DNA from: Dama dama
Taxonomy: Eukaryota; Chordata; Mammalia; Artiodactyla; Cervidae
Assembly (NCBI RefSeq): GCF_033118175.1
Contig: NC_083696.1
Location: 41,153,001-41,217,000 of the forward strand
DNA: 64,000 nt
Direction of reading: 5' to 3'
In this document: piece after piece, positions 1 through 11,180 of the stretch
Position numbering within the stretch: position 1 is the stretch's first letter
Layout of the letters: each line of letters opens with the position of its first letter
Program-made: the position numbers and the translations under genes
The notes under the pieces: generated by a model
What the model was told of the DNA's origin: nothing
What the model saw: only the letters and a program-made list of their open reading frames with translations
Database searches by the model: none

Positions 1-689
1 CTTAAAAGGATGCAACATCATTTTTATTGATATTCTTGCTAAAAATGCATGACCTTATCCTAAGGGAGAAAGATATGGGATGGTTACAAACTGGAGCAGA
101 GAAATGACAACTAAATGCAACATGGGATGGCAGACTGGATCCTGGGACAGAAAAAAGATGTCAGCAGAAACAGTGGTGAAATTTAAATGAGGCCTGTAAT
201 TTAAAGTTTTGTGCCAATGTTGATTACCTATTCTTGATGATTATACCACAGGGTGAGGGGATATAAAGGAACTCTGCTACATAATTTGTGACTTTTAAGT
301 CTAAAGTAAGTTGAAAATTAAAAGTTTACAATAAAAGGAAATAATTGAGCAGAGTAACAGAAGTTGTCTTACAGCCTCAGGATTACACCTTTTTCTCCCA
401 TACTTTATACTTTTCAGTAAGTATGCATTACTCTTGATAATCACAAGAACACAAGGTTGGCTGGAGTAAGTGGACTGATAACAAAGGATGTCGATTTGGG
501 GCCAATGGTGTTTTTCTGGAAAAGAGCAGGCTGACCCCAAAACAAGGCTGAAAAGACCAGCAAGTCTTTGATTAACAGCTAATACCTACCAGAGAATATT
601 GGTACCTTAGACCCCAGAACCCTGGTGATCCAGGAACATACATCTTAATGTCACTATTCATGGTCTTCCTCGATGGGGAAGTAAAAGAA
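1..689. other. Non-coding, no recognised element
   Basis: AT-rich single-copy-looking DNA. Short open frames here show no family resemblance and no splice-flanked coding block. By position it is probably part of the first intron of SLC39A14, which is an inference from synteny. Confidence 0.5.
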
Positions 690-858
690 GTATGTCTGCA
701 ATGCAGAAGACATGGGTTCAGTCCCTGTGTCGGGAAGATCCCTTGGAGAAGGAAATGGCAACCCACTCCAGTATTCTTGCCTGAAAAATCCCATGGGCAG
801 AGGAGCCTGGGGGGCTACAGTCCACGGGGTCACGAAGTTGGACACGACTGAGCTTCTA
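690..858 (+). repeat. Bov-tA SINE
   Basis: Shows the Bov-tA order: a tRNA-like head, then gaaggaaatggcaacccact, then the cttgcctg block and a tail ending in ggacacgactgag. The 5' part is diverged. Ruminant-specific family. Confidence 0.85.
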
Positions 859-1349
859 TGCACACACACATCATTACTCACACAGCTCCCCTGGCAGGAG
901 CCCCCGGCTCACTGCCACCTCCAGGAAGCCTTCCCAGACCACTCCTGCCCCCCAGTCACCTCACCTTCCTTCCACTGGCCTCTTTCAGTGTCTCTTGGCT
1001 GTTCCACTCAACGGAGCTTAAAGAATGCCACAAATAGCATGTGAAGCTTCCAACAAGTACTCAGCTCATCTCAACACATATTTTACAAGCCTCTTTGGAA
1101 CAGAAACAGTGTTTTGCCTGTCTTCACAGAGTGGGCACTCTCTTAGCTGAGCTCTGCTGGCTGGGCCCATCCCTGCAGCAAAGAGGCCCTCTCTGTTGTC
1201 ACTGTCCAGGATTCATTTACTGAGAGTCTGCTGTGCCTCTTTTCAGACTTCTTTATGCCAGTTCTGTTTGGTTTTAAACAGTAACTGAAATAAAAATGCA
1301 GAGAGGAAAACTTTTGATTTCTACAAAAATGAAACTAAGTGCTCTAGAA
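859..1349. other. Non-coding, no recognised element
   Basis: No repeat family, conserved coding block or RNA gene recognised. Open frames on the plus strand here are short and continue out of the neighbouring SINE. Confidence 0.4.
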
Positions 1350-1908
1350 TGGCAATTCCCAACATTGTGGTCTTAGATGACACCTGGATACACTGAGACT
1401 GTGTGAGGAGGCTGGAGAGGTAAAAACTAGTTTTATTAGAAAATTAAGATGTTAAAAGCTTTTTCACTCTCATTTTTCAGAGGCTATGTGAAGTATGATG
1501 AATGTGTGCCTGTGTAGTTTTCTGAAATTTCCAAGGTAGAAGTTTAGGGTATAAATAGGTGTCTTTTCAGAGATTAACTCAGTTTGTTTTCAAGACTTCC
1601 ACTGAGTATTTACCAGCAAAATTATGCTATACCTACTATAATCTGTTATATCTAATAAATCATTATTTTGAAGTCCTGAAGATGTGCAAAAATGTATAAA
1701 TAATGCCACTGTTCTGACTTTTTGGAAGTTATTTCCATAAAAATATGCATTTTATGTTACCATGTAATTACCTTACTTCTATTAATTTAAATGAATAAAC
1801 AACTTTTTAGATTTGCTTTAATTTTTAACATGGTAAATAACAGGTTTAGCCAATAAGTGGAAGACTAAATTAAGGAATCCTAGGATCAAAAAGTTTGAGA
1901 ACTGCTCA
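1350..1908 (+). mobile_element. Ancient hAT-type non-autonomous DNA transposon
   Basis: The left end resembles the 'ttctcaa..gtggtc' start and the right end the 'aaaaagtttgagaactgct' finish of a placental-mammal hAT MITE-like family, with a ttttcactctcat block inside. A second copy of similar length lies at 23745-24305. The exact family name is uncertain. Confidence 0.55.
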
Positions 1909-1931
1909 TCTTGAAAAATGTGTTACAAATC

Positions 1932-1947
1932 GGGGGGGGGGGGGGGG
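1932..1947 (+). repeat. G16 homopolymer
   Basis: Sixteen consecutive G residues just before the poly-A-like edge of the next BovB fragment. Length is likely polymorphic or error-prone in assembly. Confidence 0.9.
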
Positions 1948-1954
1948 AATTAAA

Positions 1955-2107
1955 TTCAGTTCAGTTCAGTTGCTCAGTCGTGTCCGACTCTTTGTGACCC
2001 CATGGACTGCAGCACACCAGGCCTCCCTTTCCATCACCAACTCCCAGAGTTTACTCAAACTCACGTCCATTGAGTCGGTGATGCCATCCAACCAGCTCGT
2101 CCTCTGT
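1955..2107 (-). mobile_element. BovB LINE 3' fragment, antisense
   Basis: Begins with the (AGTTC)n-like BovB tail in reverse and reads the complement of the BovB 3' coding end (MRWLDGITDSM-type region). Only the last ~150 bp is present. Confidence 0.85.
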
Positions 2108-2194
2108 AAATTAGGTGTGTGCATTCAAAAAGCAGGATTCTGCACGTGGACTGATTTGCAAATGTCTTAAATTCTTGCTCTATAGTTATTTTTT

Positions 2195-2560
2195 AAAGGA
2201 GACGAATTAACAGATCTATATATCCTGTCACCCAGCAATCTCACTTCTGAGAACTTCTGTAGTATGCACGTAGGAAATGCCATTGTAAAGTTAACCCCTG
2301 TGGCCCTGCACACACTGACAAAATACTGGAAACAACCCAAACTGGGGGAGAGAGGGAAGCAACATGCGCTGGTTTAAAACTACTTCGCTTCCCTCTTCTG
2401 AAATAATATGCAGCCATAGTAAAAGTGCTTCCTGGGTTGATAGGGCAAGATCCAGAATAGTTGCTAGGTGAAAAAAAGCAAAGTGCTAAACAATGCCTAA
2501 AATGCTAACTTAGAGCATTTCTAAAAATGGGATGGGGTAGGCAGAGGTGAGACTTTTTAC
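2195..2560 (+). mobile_element. Old L1-type 3' fragment (tentative)
   Basis: Resembles the widespread mammalian L1M-type tail reading 'ccagcaat..ctcacttct' then 'atgcagccat' then 'gaaaaaaagcaaagtgc'. Highly diverged. From 2561 to 2849 I see only AT-rich DNA, with a short L1 3'-UTR-like piece near 2690-2730. Confidence 0.4.
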
Positions 2561-2849
2561 TGTACTGGGTGGGAGTTTGTGGGGGTGCAGTTAATGTATG
2601 TGTAGTTGCTTTTTAAACTTTTTTATCTTTCTAATCTTTGAACTATGGACTATATAGCATAGAAAAAAATTTTTTCCTGTTAAAATTTTTTTCTTCCGTT
2701 TTATTGAGACATAATTCACATATGGTAAAAAAAAAAAAAAAAATTGTAATAAAAGAAACCAGAAATCACAGGTCATACATGCAGATGTGATTTTTATATA
2801 CAATTTGCAAGTGTAATTAGCAGACCTAGACCCAAAGACAAAGCCTCAG

Positions 2850-3455
2850 CCCTAAATCAAAGTTTTGGCAAATAGAAATATATATGCACACAGAGGTTGT
2901 GGAGAGGGGGAACTGGATCAAGGGAGTCAAAAGGTAGAAACTTCCAGTTATAAGATAAATAAGTACTAGGGAAGTAATGTGTAACATGCTAAATATAATT
3001 AACACTGCTATAGGTCATATATGGGGGTTCCCTGGTAGCTCAGCGGTAAAGAATCCGCTTGCAATGCAGGAGATGTAGGTTCCACCCCTGGGTTGGGAAG
3101 ATTCCCTGGAGAAGGAAATGGCAACCCACTCCAGTATTCTTGCCTGGGAAATCCCAAGGACAGAGGAGCGTAGTGGGCTACAGTTCATGGGGTCACAAAG
3201 GTTGGACCCAACTGAGCAACTAAACCACCACTAAACTTTCATATGTGAAAGTTGTGAAGAAAGTTAAATCCTAAGACTTCTTATCACAAGGAAAAAGAAA
3301 AAAATTTTTTTTCTATTTCTTTAATCTTTTACCTCTGGGATGATATATGTTCATTAAATTTATTGTGGTACTCATTTCATAACTGTATATAAATCAAATC
3401 ATTATGCTGTACACCTTATACAGTGTTGTCAGTTATATCTCAGTAAAATGGGAAG
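2850..3455 (+). mobile_element. L1 3' end, split by a SINE
   Basis: Upstream of the SINE it reads the L1MA-like 'ccagttataagataaataag' tail. After the SINE it continues through 'attgtggtactcatttca' to 'atctcagtaaaa', the usual end of this L1 tail. The two halves belong together, so the SINE at 3023-3229 inserted later. Confidence 0.7.
3023..3229 (+). repeat. Bov-tA SINE inserted in L1
   Basis: Full-length Bov-tA layout with a gtaaagaatccgcttgcaat head and an actgagcaac tail. Flanks carry similar catatatg and catatgtg words, a possible slightly diverged target-site duplication. Confidence 0.9.
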
Positions 3456-4251
3456 AAAAAAACGCATGCACATGCTTTTAAGAAAAAATGAACTGTTAAA
3501 ACATCCCCAACTTTTAGCTGACATTTTAATTACTAACACTGCTAAGAGCCTCAAGGGACCCAATGGTAATAAATTCAAGACAGTCACATTCTCATTCCCC
3601 CAAAGCCCAGAACTGTCCCAGGCCTGAGGTTGGAGAAAGGTTAGGAGGCCTGATAATGCAGTCAGATTGGAGGTAGGTAAGTTGGTTTCCCATGGACGGA
3701 CATGCCCACAGTTCTGTCCAGGCTGATTCTGTGGCCACCTTCCCTCCCCGTGGGATGGTCCACAGGGGTCTCTGCCTCTTCTTACCCAGGGGCCAATGAG
3801 GAGTCCCCTCTGGGAGCCTTGATGGCCACAGTAAGTGTGAAGAGAGCTGGGCCTCGGAGACCTTGTGGTGAGGCTGTCCTGCTTGCCCCGGACAGCGCAT
3901 GAGGCCCCTGGCTGGTGCAGACTCTGGACTCCTTATCTGGCAGGCAGGCAGCCAGCCCGCCAGCCCGAGTTCAGAGAAGTTCCACTGTAGACATCCAGAG
4001 AGTCCAGGCTAGGGCCCTAGCAGTATGACCCTTCCTCACTCACTCCCCATCTTCCTGTGTCGCCGAGTCTGGAAGAAGGAGAAGGGAGAAGAGTCCTCCA
4101 GAATAAATTTCTATCCACACAAGCCGAGAACTCCCGTTCCCCAAATAAGCACAGGGACAACTGGCTCCTTCTTCTTCATGTTTTCAAGGAAATGTCTGAG
4201 ATTTCCAGCAGTTTTATCATCACACTTACGAATAAAAGTTGCACCTCTTTT
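3456..4251. other. Non-coding, no recognised element
   Basis: Moderately GC-rich, apparently unique DNA. Open frames on both strands around 3592-3902 mirror one another and lack family signatures. Probably SLC39A14 intron 1. Confidence 0.4.
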
Positions 4252-4312
4252 TCTGGCAGGCTACAGTCCACGGGGTCACAAAGAGTCGGATGCAACTTAG
4301 CGACTGAGAACG
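4252..4312 (+). repeat. Bov-tA tail fragment
   Basis: Only the last ~60 bp (ggctacagtcca through the cgactgag end), followed by CG-bearing acgcacgcacg. Confidence 0.75.
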
Positions 4313-4722
4313 CACGCACGCTGGCCCTATCGAGCCTCTTGGCCAGCAGCAAGTAATGTGACTTGGAAACACCAGTTAACCTCCCTAGATCCAGTTTCTT
4401 TAACTGTAAAACAAAGGGCCTAGAACTCGAAGATTTCCAAAGTCCCTCCAGTTCAATATTCTATCACCATCGGCGATTCCGCAAAAACGCCTAAGCGTTA
4501 CTTTCTTCAGGCATCAAGCGCGAAAAGGCTGGATTATTTCGGAGGTCCCGATTTCCAGAAATATACAGCTATTCACGGCACTAATTCTTAGATCTCAACA
4601 TCCCGTAAATAGTGGACCCAGATTGAGGGCTCCTCCTGGAACTGAGGTGTAAACAGGTAAGGAAAACAGGAAGTAGGTGGAACAGTTCTAAAACTGAATC
4701 CAGTCCGATGACCGATCTAGCG

Positions 4723-4752
4723 CGCGCATGCGCAAACATGCGCGCATGCGTG
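4723..4752 (+). promoter_or_regulatory. Pair of NRF-1-like palindromes
   Basis: cgcgcatgcgca at 4723-4734 fits the NRF-1 consensus YGCGCAYGCGCR exactly. A second copy, cgcgcatgcgtg at 4741-4752, has one mismatch. They are 18 bp apart centre to centre, in a locally CpG-bearing patch (about 4460-4760). Function is inferred from the motif only. Confidence 0.45.
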
Positions 4753-5205
4753 CAGATACACACACGTCGCTGGTCCTTTCCGCCTATTACCGGTCCAGAA
4801 AAGCAGTGCTTCCATTACCTGGAAGAATCAGCATAGCTTGCAAAACTAAAGGTGGGGAAAAAAAGGTTCTGTGGAAGTGTGAATATGCCAATGCCTGGCA
4901 CGCCCCAGAAAAGGCGCCCACCCAGAAAGGTACGGAGGCTGCCTCCGCCTTCCCGAGATGAATCAGCCTGAAGCCAGGACTCACACTATTCCTACAACCC
5001 AAGCCACCTATCAGCTCCTGGGACCCCTAAACCATCCACTTCACCCTAGAGAAGGTGACAATGTTGATTCAGATGAGTTAACAAACCTCTACTATGCTCC
5101 AGGTACAATCACGACATGACGCACAGCGGTGAGGACCGGTCTGCAGAAGAAATGTCTCCTGCTGGAGAGTGATGGGGCAGGATTTGAACAGATTTATGTG
5201 GCTCA
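4753..5205. other. Non-coding, no recognised element
   Basis: Unique-looking DNA next to the NRF-1-like motifs. No coding block recognised. Confidence 0.4.
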
Positions 5206-5424
5206 GAGGGCTCCCCAGGTGGCTCAGTGGTAAAGAGTCCGCCTGCCAATGCAGGCGAAGCAAGAGACCTGGGTCTGCTTTCTGGATCGGGAAGATCCTC
5301 TGGAGGAGGAAATGGCAACTCACTTCAATATTCTTGACTGAAAAATCCCATAGACAGAGGAGCCTCTTGGGCTATAGTCCATGGGATCACAAAGAGTCGG
5401 ACACAACTAAGCAAGCACACACGC
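5206..5424 (+). repeat. Bov-tA SINE
   Basis: Complete order from ccccaggtggctcagtgg through ctggaggaggaaatggcaac to ggacacaactaagc. Confidence 0.9.
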
Positions 5425-6589
5425 ATGTGGCTCAAAAGCCGAGAACTCTTCTGCCACCTTGTACCATCTCTAGTAGAGTGCTATCTTCTCTGAACTTGAC
5501 CAAACACAACAATGACCTCTCTTATGTTGCTACCTTATTCCTCATGTAAGGACGGATATTCTTTCTCCCTCCAAGTGGAGCCAGGAGCCAGATCAGATCC
5601 CATACCCTCTTTGTACTCTCCAGTGGCCAAGCGCAGAGCCAAGCACAGAGCAGGAACCGCATATTTACAAACTGAAGGGATGAAATCCTGAGAGTCACGG
5701 GGCTCTGGTACCTCAAGGCAGTGTTCTTGCCTAAATGACAGGGCCAGGCATTCTGTCTGGTGCTCTCTAGTCATACCTGCAAACCAGGAAGTGTACCGCT
5801 ACATAGTGCCTATCACAGTTTATGAAAAACTCACCTCTGAGCATCCAACAGGAGATGGACTGTGTGGGTTTTAAAATTTCACCTACTAAAGTTATGATTC
5901 TCGACATTCCTCTTACTTCATCAAGTTTCTCTCTGTTTTTATGGCTCTTGTTTTAAGGGTTAAGGATTCATTGTACATGCTGTGGATAAGAGACCACAGA
6001 TCTAATCTGCCCTTAGCACTGACTCCTTTCACAAGACATGGGGCAAGTTAGGAGCAGAGGTGGGAGAGAGGCCAGGTAGCTAGGCCAGTACTCACCAGGT
6101 TACCACCGCTTTGCAAGCGGGAGACCTAAGCAGCCTGGGGGTCCTAGGAAAGAATGACTCCAGACAAATCCCAGCCCAGGCAGGCTCCAGGAGGAGGGGT
6201 CAGGTCAAAGCTGCTCCTACCCCCACCCTATCTTAGGTTCCCAGGAGAGAAGTCAGCCCCTCACCAAATCATGCTCACATGCTCAGGATACCCAGACCCT
6301 AGCCGACTCTAAATCCTCCAAACGGAAGCCACAACCCAGAGCAGAGGAAAATGTGACTCAACTGGACCTCCGGATCACAGGGTATGACTGCTTAGATGGT
6401 ATTCTGTCCCATTGCTCTAACCCACCAAGAGAGGGCAGCCTGCGCCAGACCACCTAACCGGTCGGTAGGAACCAAAAATAGCTAAAAAGCCATGCCCACA
6501 GGATGAGCCAGGTCAGTTAGTCCCTCCTTTGCCATTCTTCAGCTCCTGCTCGGGGCCAGTTGGAAGGCACCGGGCTTTTGTCTTCAGCT
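5425..6589. other. Non-coding, apparently unique
   Basis: No transposon recognised. GC content rises toward the CpG island on its right. Probably the 5' part of SLC39A14 intron 1. No coding exon was recognised. Confidence 0.4.
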
Positions 6590-7092
6590 ACAAGGTGGTC
6601 TGGCCAGGTGAAGTGGGGGACTCAGCTCCTGGAAAGCCAAGGCTAGATACTACTGTCCCATCAGAGCCATCCTGAGAGCTGCCCACCAGATTTGCCAGTC
6701 CACTCTCTGCTTTTCTCCGTGCTCGAGTCCATGGGCTCCAGGACACCTCTCTCAGCCTTTCAGTGCGGCTACCGACATCCTCTCTGGCGCCCAGATCCCG
6801 CGCTCTCCAGTCCAAGGGGCCGTAGCTGTACCTTCCCCTCCCTCGCCACTGAGGAACCCTCGTCGTGGCACCGCGGCCAGTTGGCCAGGTGTCGCCTCCA
6901 TGCAGCGTCCGGGCCCGCGTGTGGGTCCGCCCGAGCGACTTCCGAAACCGCGGCTGGGCTCCGGGTCCTCGGAGCAGCCGTGCCCCCGCCCCCACTCGGT
7001 GACCCCGAGCCCCGGAGGCGCACTGCTCCTCCGCGCGATGCCCCATCCCCGGGGCACAGAGCTGCCCCTCCCGCATGTCCTTACCCCCTCAC

Positions 7093-7243
7093 CTGAAGCT
7101 GGGCCGACGCCACCTGGCCCCGCGCACCCTCACAAGCCAGGTCCCCCGGGCGACCCGCAGCAGCAGTGGTATAGGCAGCGCAGCTAGGTCGGCGTGCCCG
7201 CGCAGGCAGCCCGCGCGCCCTCAGCCCCCTGCCGGCGTCCTTC
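7093..7243 (-). other. Putative non-coding exon 1 of SLC39A14
   Basis: The minus strand reads a strong donor, CTTCAG|GTGAGG, with the exon edge at 7093. A TATATAG box at 7267-7273 would place the start of transcription about 25-30 bp downstream, near 7243. The resulting ~150-bp leader has no convincing initiator ATG, in line with a non-coding first exon. The right-hand edge is estimated. Gene identity comes from synteny with PIWIL2. The first coding exon would lie left of this window. Confidence 0.45.
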
Positions 7244-7266
7244 CTCGGCGTGGCGCGCATGCCCCG

Positions 7267-7273
7267 CTATATA
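7267..7273 (-). promoter_or_regulatory. TATA-like box
   Basis: TATATAG on the minus strand within otherwise very GC-rich DNA, about 25-30 bp upstream of the presumed start of the leader exon. Confidence 0.5.
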
Positions 7274-7341
7274 CCCTGCGCGTCACGGCCGGGCCCGCCC
7301 CCGCCCTCGCCCCGCCCCACCCCACTGGCCCCAGGGCTTGC

Positions 7342-7347
7342 CACGTG
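7342..7347. promoter_or_regulatory. CACGTG E-box
   Basis: Perfect palindromic E-box about 70 bp upstream of the TATA-like element. USF, MYC or clock factors can use such sites. Motif match only. Confidence 0.3.
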
Positions 7348-7668
7348 GGCTCCGGCCGGTGGTAGGGCGACTTGTGAGTGCTCCCTGCCAGCCACCCGCT
7401 AGACCCGACCGGAGCTTGGCTTGCCCAGGCTTGCCAGGCAAGCCAGCGTCTTTCCGCGCCTTGGGGCCTGAGCTCGAGCCCCTAGCTCGCCGAGATCCTA
7501 GCTCACTTCCTAGCTCTATCGGCTTCATCTTCTAACCCTGCTGCAAATTCCATTCATCTTTCACTGAGGTTTCCTCGGGAAAGCGCCCATCAAGACCTTT
7601 CCCTCCTTCTGTGGGAAGCTCTCATAACCTGGTCTCCATCCTCTCGGAGTAACACTGCCACCCACCTA

Positions 7669-7670
<2 letters not shown>

Positions 7671-7704
<34 letters not shown>
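7671..7704 (+). repeat. (GT)17 microsatellite
   Basis: Uninterrupted GT dinucleotide run, likely polymorphic. Confidence 0.95.
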
Positions 7705-7706
<2 letters not shown>

Positions 7707-7772
7707 CTTAACACACCTGATTAATATAAAATATGCGTGTGTACCTTAACACATCTGATTAATATAAAAAGC
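7704..7772 (+). repeat. Two-copy 38-bp tandem repeat
   Basis: taccttaacacacctgatta at 7704 recurs with one change at 7742, and both copies continue into aatataaaa. Adjacent to the GT tract, so replication slippage is the likely origin. Confidence 0.85.
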
Positions 7773-9650
7773 TGCTTTTTCCTCCCCAACTCGATTCTGA
7801 AATACTCTTGGGGGTGGGGGGAACGCATCCATTGGTAATAATGTTTCTTCTGCATTTCGCCACCAGACAAAAGAACAAAAAATTCCTGTTCAGGTTCCAA
7901 ATACGCCGTATCATACTCACTTTTCCAATAAGATGTCGCACCACTCTACCAAACTGATCAGACTGAGAAACCATATTGCTAAACGGAGGCTGGGAGGAAT
8001 GTTAATTTTTGTGTGAGGAGTGTCCTAGGACTCTTTTCTGATGTGAAGCAGTTCTATTGAGATGGATATCTAGCCTCGGAAATGCAAATTTCTTGAAAAA
8101 ATAAGCCACCCATTAAACTCCCATTGTTCTAGTCTGCTGGACGTCATGATTATATCCTCCGCAGCTAGGCCGGCTGCCACCTGTGTCAAGGGGACCCAAC
8201 GGAAAGGCCTTCCAAGCAGAGCTGCAGCCTGTCAGTACCCAAGGCCCTGTGCCAGCTCAGTGACTTGCTCAGCAGACGCCAAGCGTCTCTGAATTTGCAC
8301 AGAGAAGGGGAACCGCATCCCACCCTGCAAGTCCTGGGGAAAGGAAGTCCCAGGACAGCAATGCTTGTGATGAAAGGAAAAGGAGACAACCCCTGCAGCA
8401 GACGGCAGGAAGAATCTGGGCCTCAGTGGCAGCCTGTTCCTCCTTTAGAGGAGGGTAGAGAGGGAAAAAGAGAGAAAGCACTGAACCAAAGCCAGAGCAG
8501 GCCAGAATGTTTATGCCACTTGAAGAGACAAGCTGGGCTGTGGGGTTTTTCTGAAATTTAATTATCCTTACCCTGCAATTATAGTGCTCCAGTGGAGTTA
8601 AGGGGTGGGGTGAGACTCCTCTCATTTCCCAAGAGACTGCAAAGTAATGGTATCCCTGCAGAATCTCCTTCAGAGCCCCTTCATCTCTGTAATAATCCTT
8701 TATGTTTGTCTTCCCTGGTTAAACTCAAGTATTTTTCAGACATGATGTCATCCATTTGGGACTCTCAACCCGATCTCCAGTGGGTTGTCAGAAATGGCCC
8801 AGTCTCTACCACGCCTTCCTTTTCTTGAAGTTCTGAAAGAGGAATGTGAAACTCACCCAGTGATTAAGTAAAACAAGCATGCTTCTAACACACGGAGCTC
8901 TGAACAGTTTGAAGCCCATAAATACATATTACAGAGAGGTGTTACACTGTTCCTAAAATTGAAGTCTCAAAGCAATCCCCATGGCTCTTCCAGGCAATGT
9001 GTCAATAGTACAGGCTGGGGGGAAAGGTACATGTCACAGAGACTGGAGGGGAGGGAGGACACTGACACCCTACCACAGGGCCTATCACAGCATTCTCACT
9101 TGTTTGCAACCAGCAAGGAGCAGAGCTGCCAAAGTCCACCAGAGCTGATAAGCTATCAGTAATCCATTAGGGAGTTCAATTAATTATTAACACAGCTAAA
9201 AATCAAAAGGTCTTAGCTCTACATATCCACCCACCTACAAAATTCTTTAGGTATATTCAAAGTCCTGCCTTCCTCACTCAGTCTTTCCTGCCTAGTGCCA
9301 GATGTGGAGCCTCAATTCTCCCTTTCTTCCAAATATGCTCCTTTTTCCACTCATTCCCCCATTTCCACTTGTTAAAATTCTAATTCTTCAAAGCCACCAC
9401 TTCCATTCAGAAAGCTTGATTCTCCTGAAGCCTATTTGATCTACCCTTTCAAAAAAAATTTACTGTAACCCACTGTAAAAAAATATTTTGCACTGCATCT
9501 TCATTACAAATAACATAGCAAACAAAAAATCTTAAAAAATCACCTTAGCATATGCAATGTACTGATATTTCAATTTTTTAAAAAGTGGTTAACAAACCCA
9601 GTAAATGGATTTCATTGGACTGTAATTCACAGAATTAAAACATTTTATAT
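7773..9650. other. Intergenic, no recognised gene
   Basis: Mostly unique-looking DNA upstream of the presumed SLC39A14 start. It could hold promoter-proximal enhancers. Short open frames on both strands (for example 8265-8625) lack family signatures. Confidence 0.4.
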
Positions 9651-9654
9651 GGTT

Positions 9655-10186
9655 TATGGTACTTGCTCCTTGGAAGGAAAGCTATGACCAAACTAGACAG
9701 CATACTAAAAAGCAGAGACATTTCTCTACCAACAAAGGTCCATCTAGTCAAAGCTATGGTCTTTCCAGTAGTCATGTATGAATGTGAGAGTTGGACCATA
9801 AAGAAAGCTGAGTGCCGAAGAATTGATGCTTTTGAACTGTGGTGTTGGAGAAATCTCTTGAGAATCCCTTGGACTGCAAGGAGATCCAACCAGTCCATCC
9901 TAAAAGAAATCAACCCTGAATATTCACTGAAGGCCAGATGCTGAAGCTGAAGCTCCAGTACTCTGGCCACCTGATGTGAAGAGCTGACTCACTGGACAAG
10001 ACCCTGATACTGGGAAAGATAGAAGGCAGGAGAAGTGGAGGACAGAGGATGAGATGGTTGGATGGCCTCACAGACTTGATGGACATGAGTTTGAGCAAAC
10101 TCCAGGAGTTGGTGATGAACAGGGAAGTCTGGTGTGCTGCAGTCCATGGGGTCAAGAGTCAGACATGACTGAGCAACTGAACTAAC
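9655..10186 (+). mobile_element. BovB LINE 3' fragment
   Basis: Translates, with breaks, to the BovB C-terminal region (FPVVMYECESWTIKKAEC, then RRIDAFELWCWRNLLRIPWT). Ends in the usual gactgagcaactgaact tail. 5' truncated and carrying stops. Confidence 0.9.
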
Positions 10187-10999
10187 TAATGATACTTGCT
10201 TTTCCTCTTAAAAAGTATTTCATTTCCATCTCTAACCTCTATATTGGGCCTTAATCTGTCTTGATTACCAAAGATTTCTATATATACCTGCATCCTGTAA
10301 CATCTTGCACAAAACAGATGCTCACTAAATATTAGCTGGATGAATGGCCAGCTCACTAAAAGTTTGACACTGGGCAATATTTAAGGAACTAGCATACAAA
10401 TCTGACATTAGCAAGACTGCTATTTCCCTTTTGACAAGGTATCACAGCTGCTTGCCTTTTCAAAGGATATGCAGGCAGATTTCTCAAAGCTGAAGTGAGT
10501 AGGGAAAGAAGTGGCCTTGGGAAAGAAGCCAGGGAAACAGGAGCCTGGCCCAGGGAATATACAAAGTGAGACTGGGCACTCAGAAAACCAAAGCTGGTTC
10601 TGTGGTATACTGACAAGGTAGACAACGTGATCAGCAGGGTAGGGCAAAGATCCCCTTTCCAACCCCCAACTATCAGGCCAGCTCTAGAGAGACCGAAGAG
10701 AAAAGCCAATGGCCAGGTTTCTAAGGGGAAAAAAACATGTCTTAACAAATTCAAGAGGATCAGAAGGAATGTGCAAGTTCTAGTTTACCCAAAATCATAC
10801 CAGAGGACTAGCACCCTACACTCCTGTCAGCCAAAAGAAAACATCCTTAGAAGGCTTATCAATCATTTCCATTACCATTCGATGGTTTCAGCAGACAGAC
10901 AACTGGGGAAAAATGACACTTGGTTCAGGAGCAAGTTACCTATAGGAATTTATCCTTTTCATCTAAGATAGCTAATTTGCTGGCATTTAATTGTTTGAG
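10187..10999. other. Intergenic, no recognised element
   Basis: No known repeat or coding block recognised. Overlapping open frames at 10389-10971 lie on opposite strands and show no family features. Confidence 0.4.
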
Positions 11000-11180
11000 G
11001 GACTGAACTGGGTATTCCTTTACAATCCTTTTTATTTCTGTAAGGTCAGTGGTCCTCTTTTTCATTCTTGATTTTAGTAATTTGAGTCTTTTTTTTGACA
11101 ATCTAGCTAAAGATTTGCTAATTCTGTTAATCTTTCTGAAGAATCAACTTTTGGTTTTATTGATTTTCTACATTGCTTTT
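11000..11180 (-). mobile_element. L1 ORF2 fragment, antisense
   Basis: Plus strand reads the complement of a standard L1 block: tttttatttctgtaaggtca, then ctagctaaagatttgctaat, then aacttttggttttattgatt. Cut off abruptly by BovB. Confidence 0.75.

Larger units (their letters stand above)
6590..7500. promoter_or_regulatory. CpG island, probable SLC39A14 promoter
   Basis: By far the longest GC-rich, CpG-dense stretch in the window, densest at about 6760-7480. Long open frames appear on both strands, as expected of GC-rich DNA with few stop codons, so none is called as protein. A minus-strand TATA-like box and splice donor lie inside it. In human, SLC39A14 (a ZIP-family zinc/iron/manganese importer) starts just downstream of PIWIL2 in the same orientation. 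The gene identity rests on that synteny, not on visible coding sequence. Confidence 0.7.

Noticed and set aside
690..858. tRNA gene in the SINE heads
   Set aside because: Bov-tA heads descend from a tRNA but lack a complete cloverleaf here; no stand-alone tRNA was recognised in the window.
6588..7535. Several 80-160 codon frames on both strands in the CpG island
   Set aside because: High GC removes stop codons by chance. The frames overlap in several phases on both strands, with Pro/Arg/Ala-rich, featureless products.
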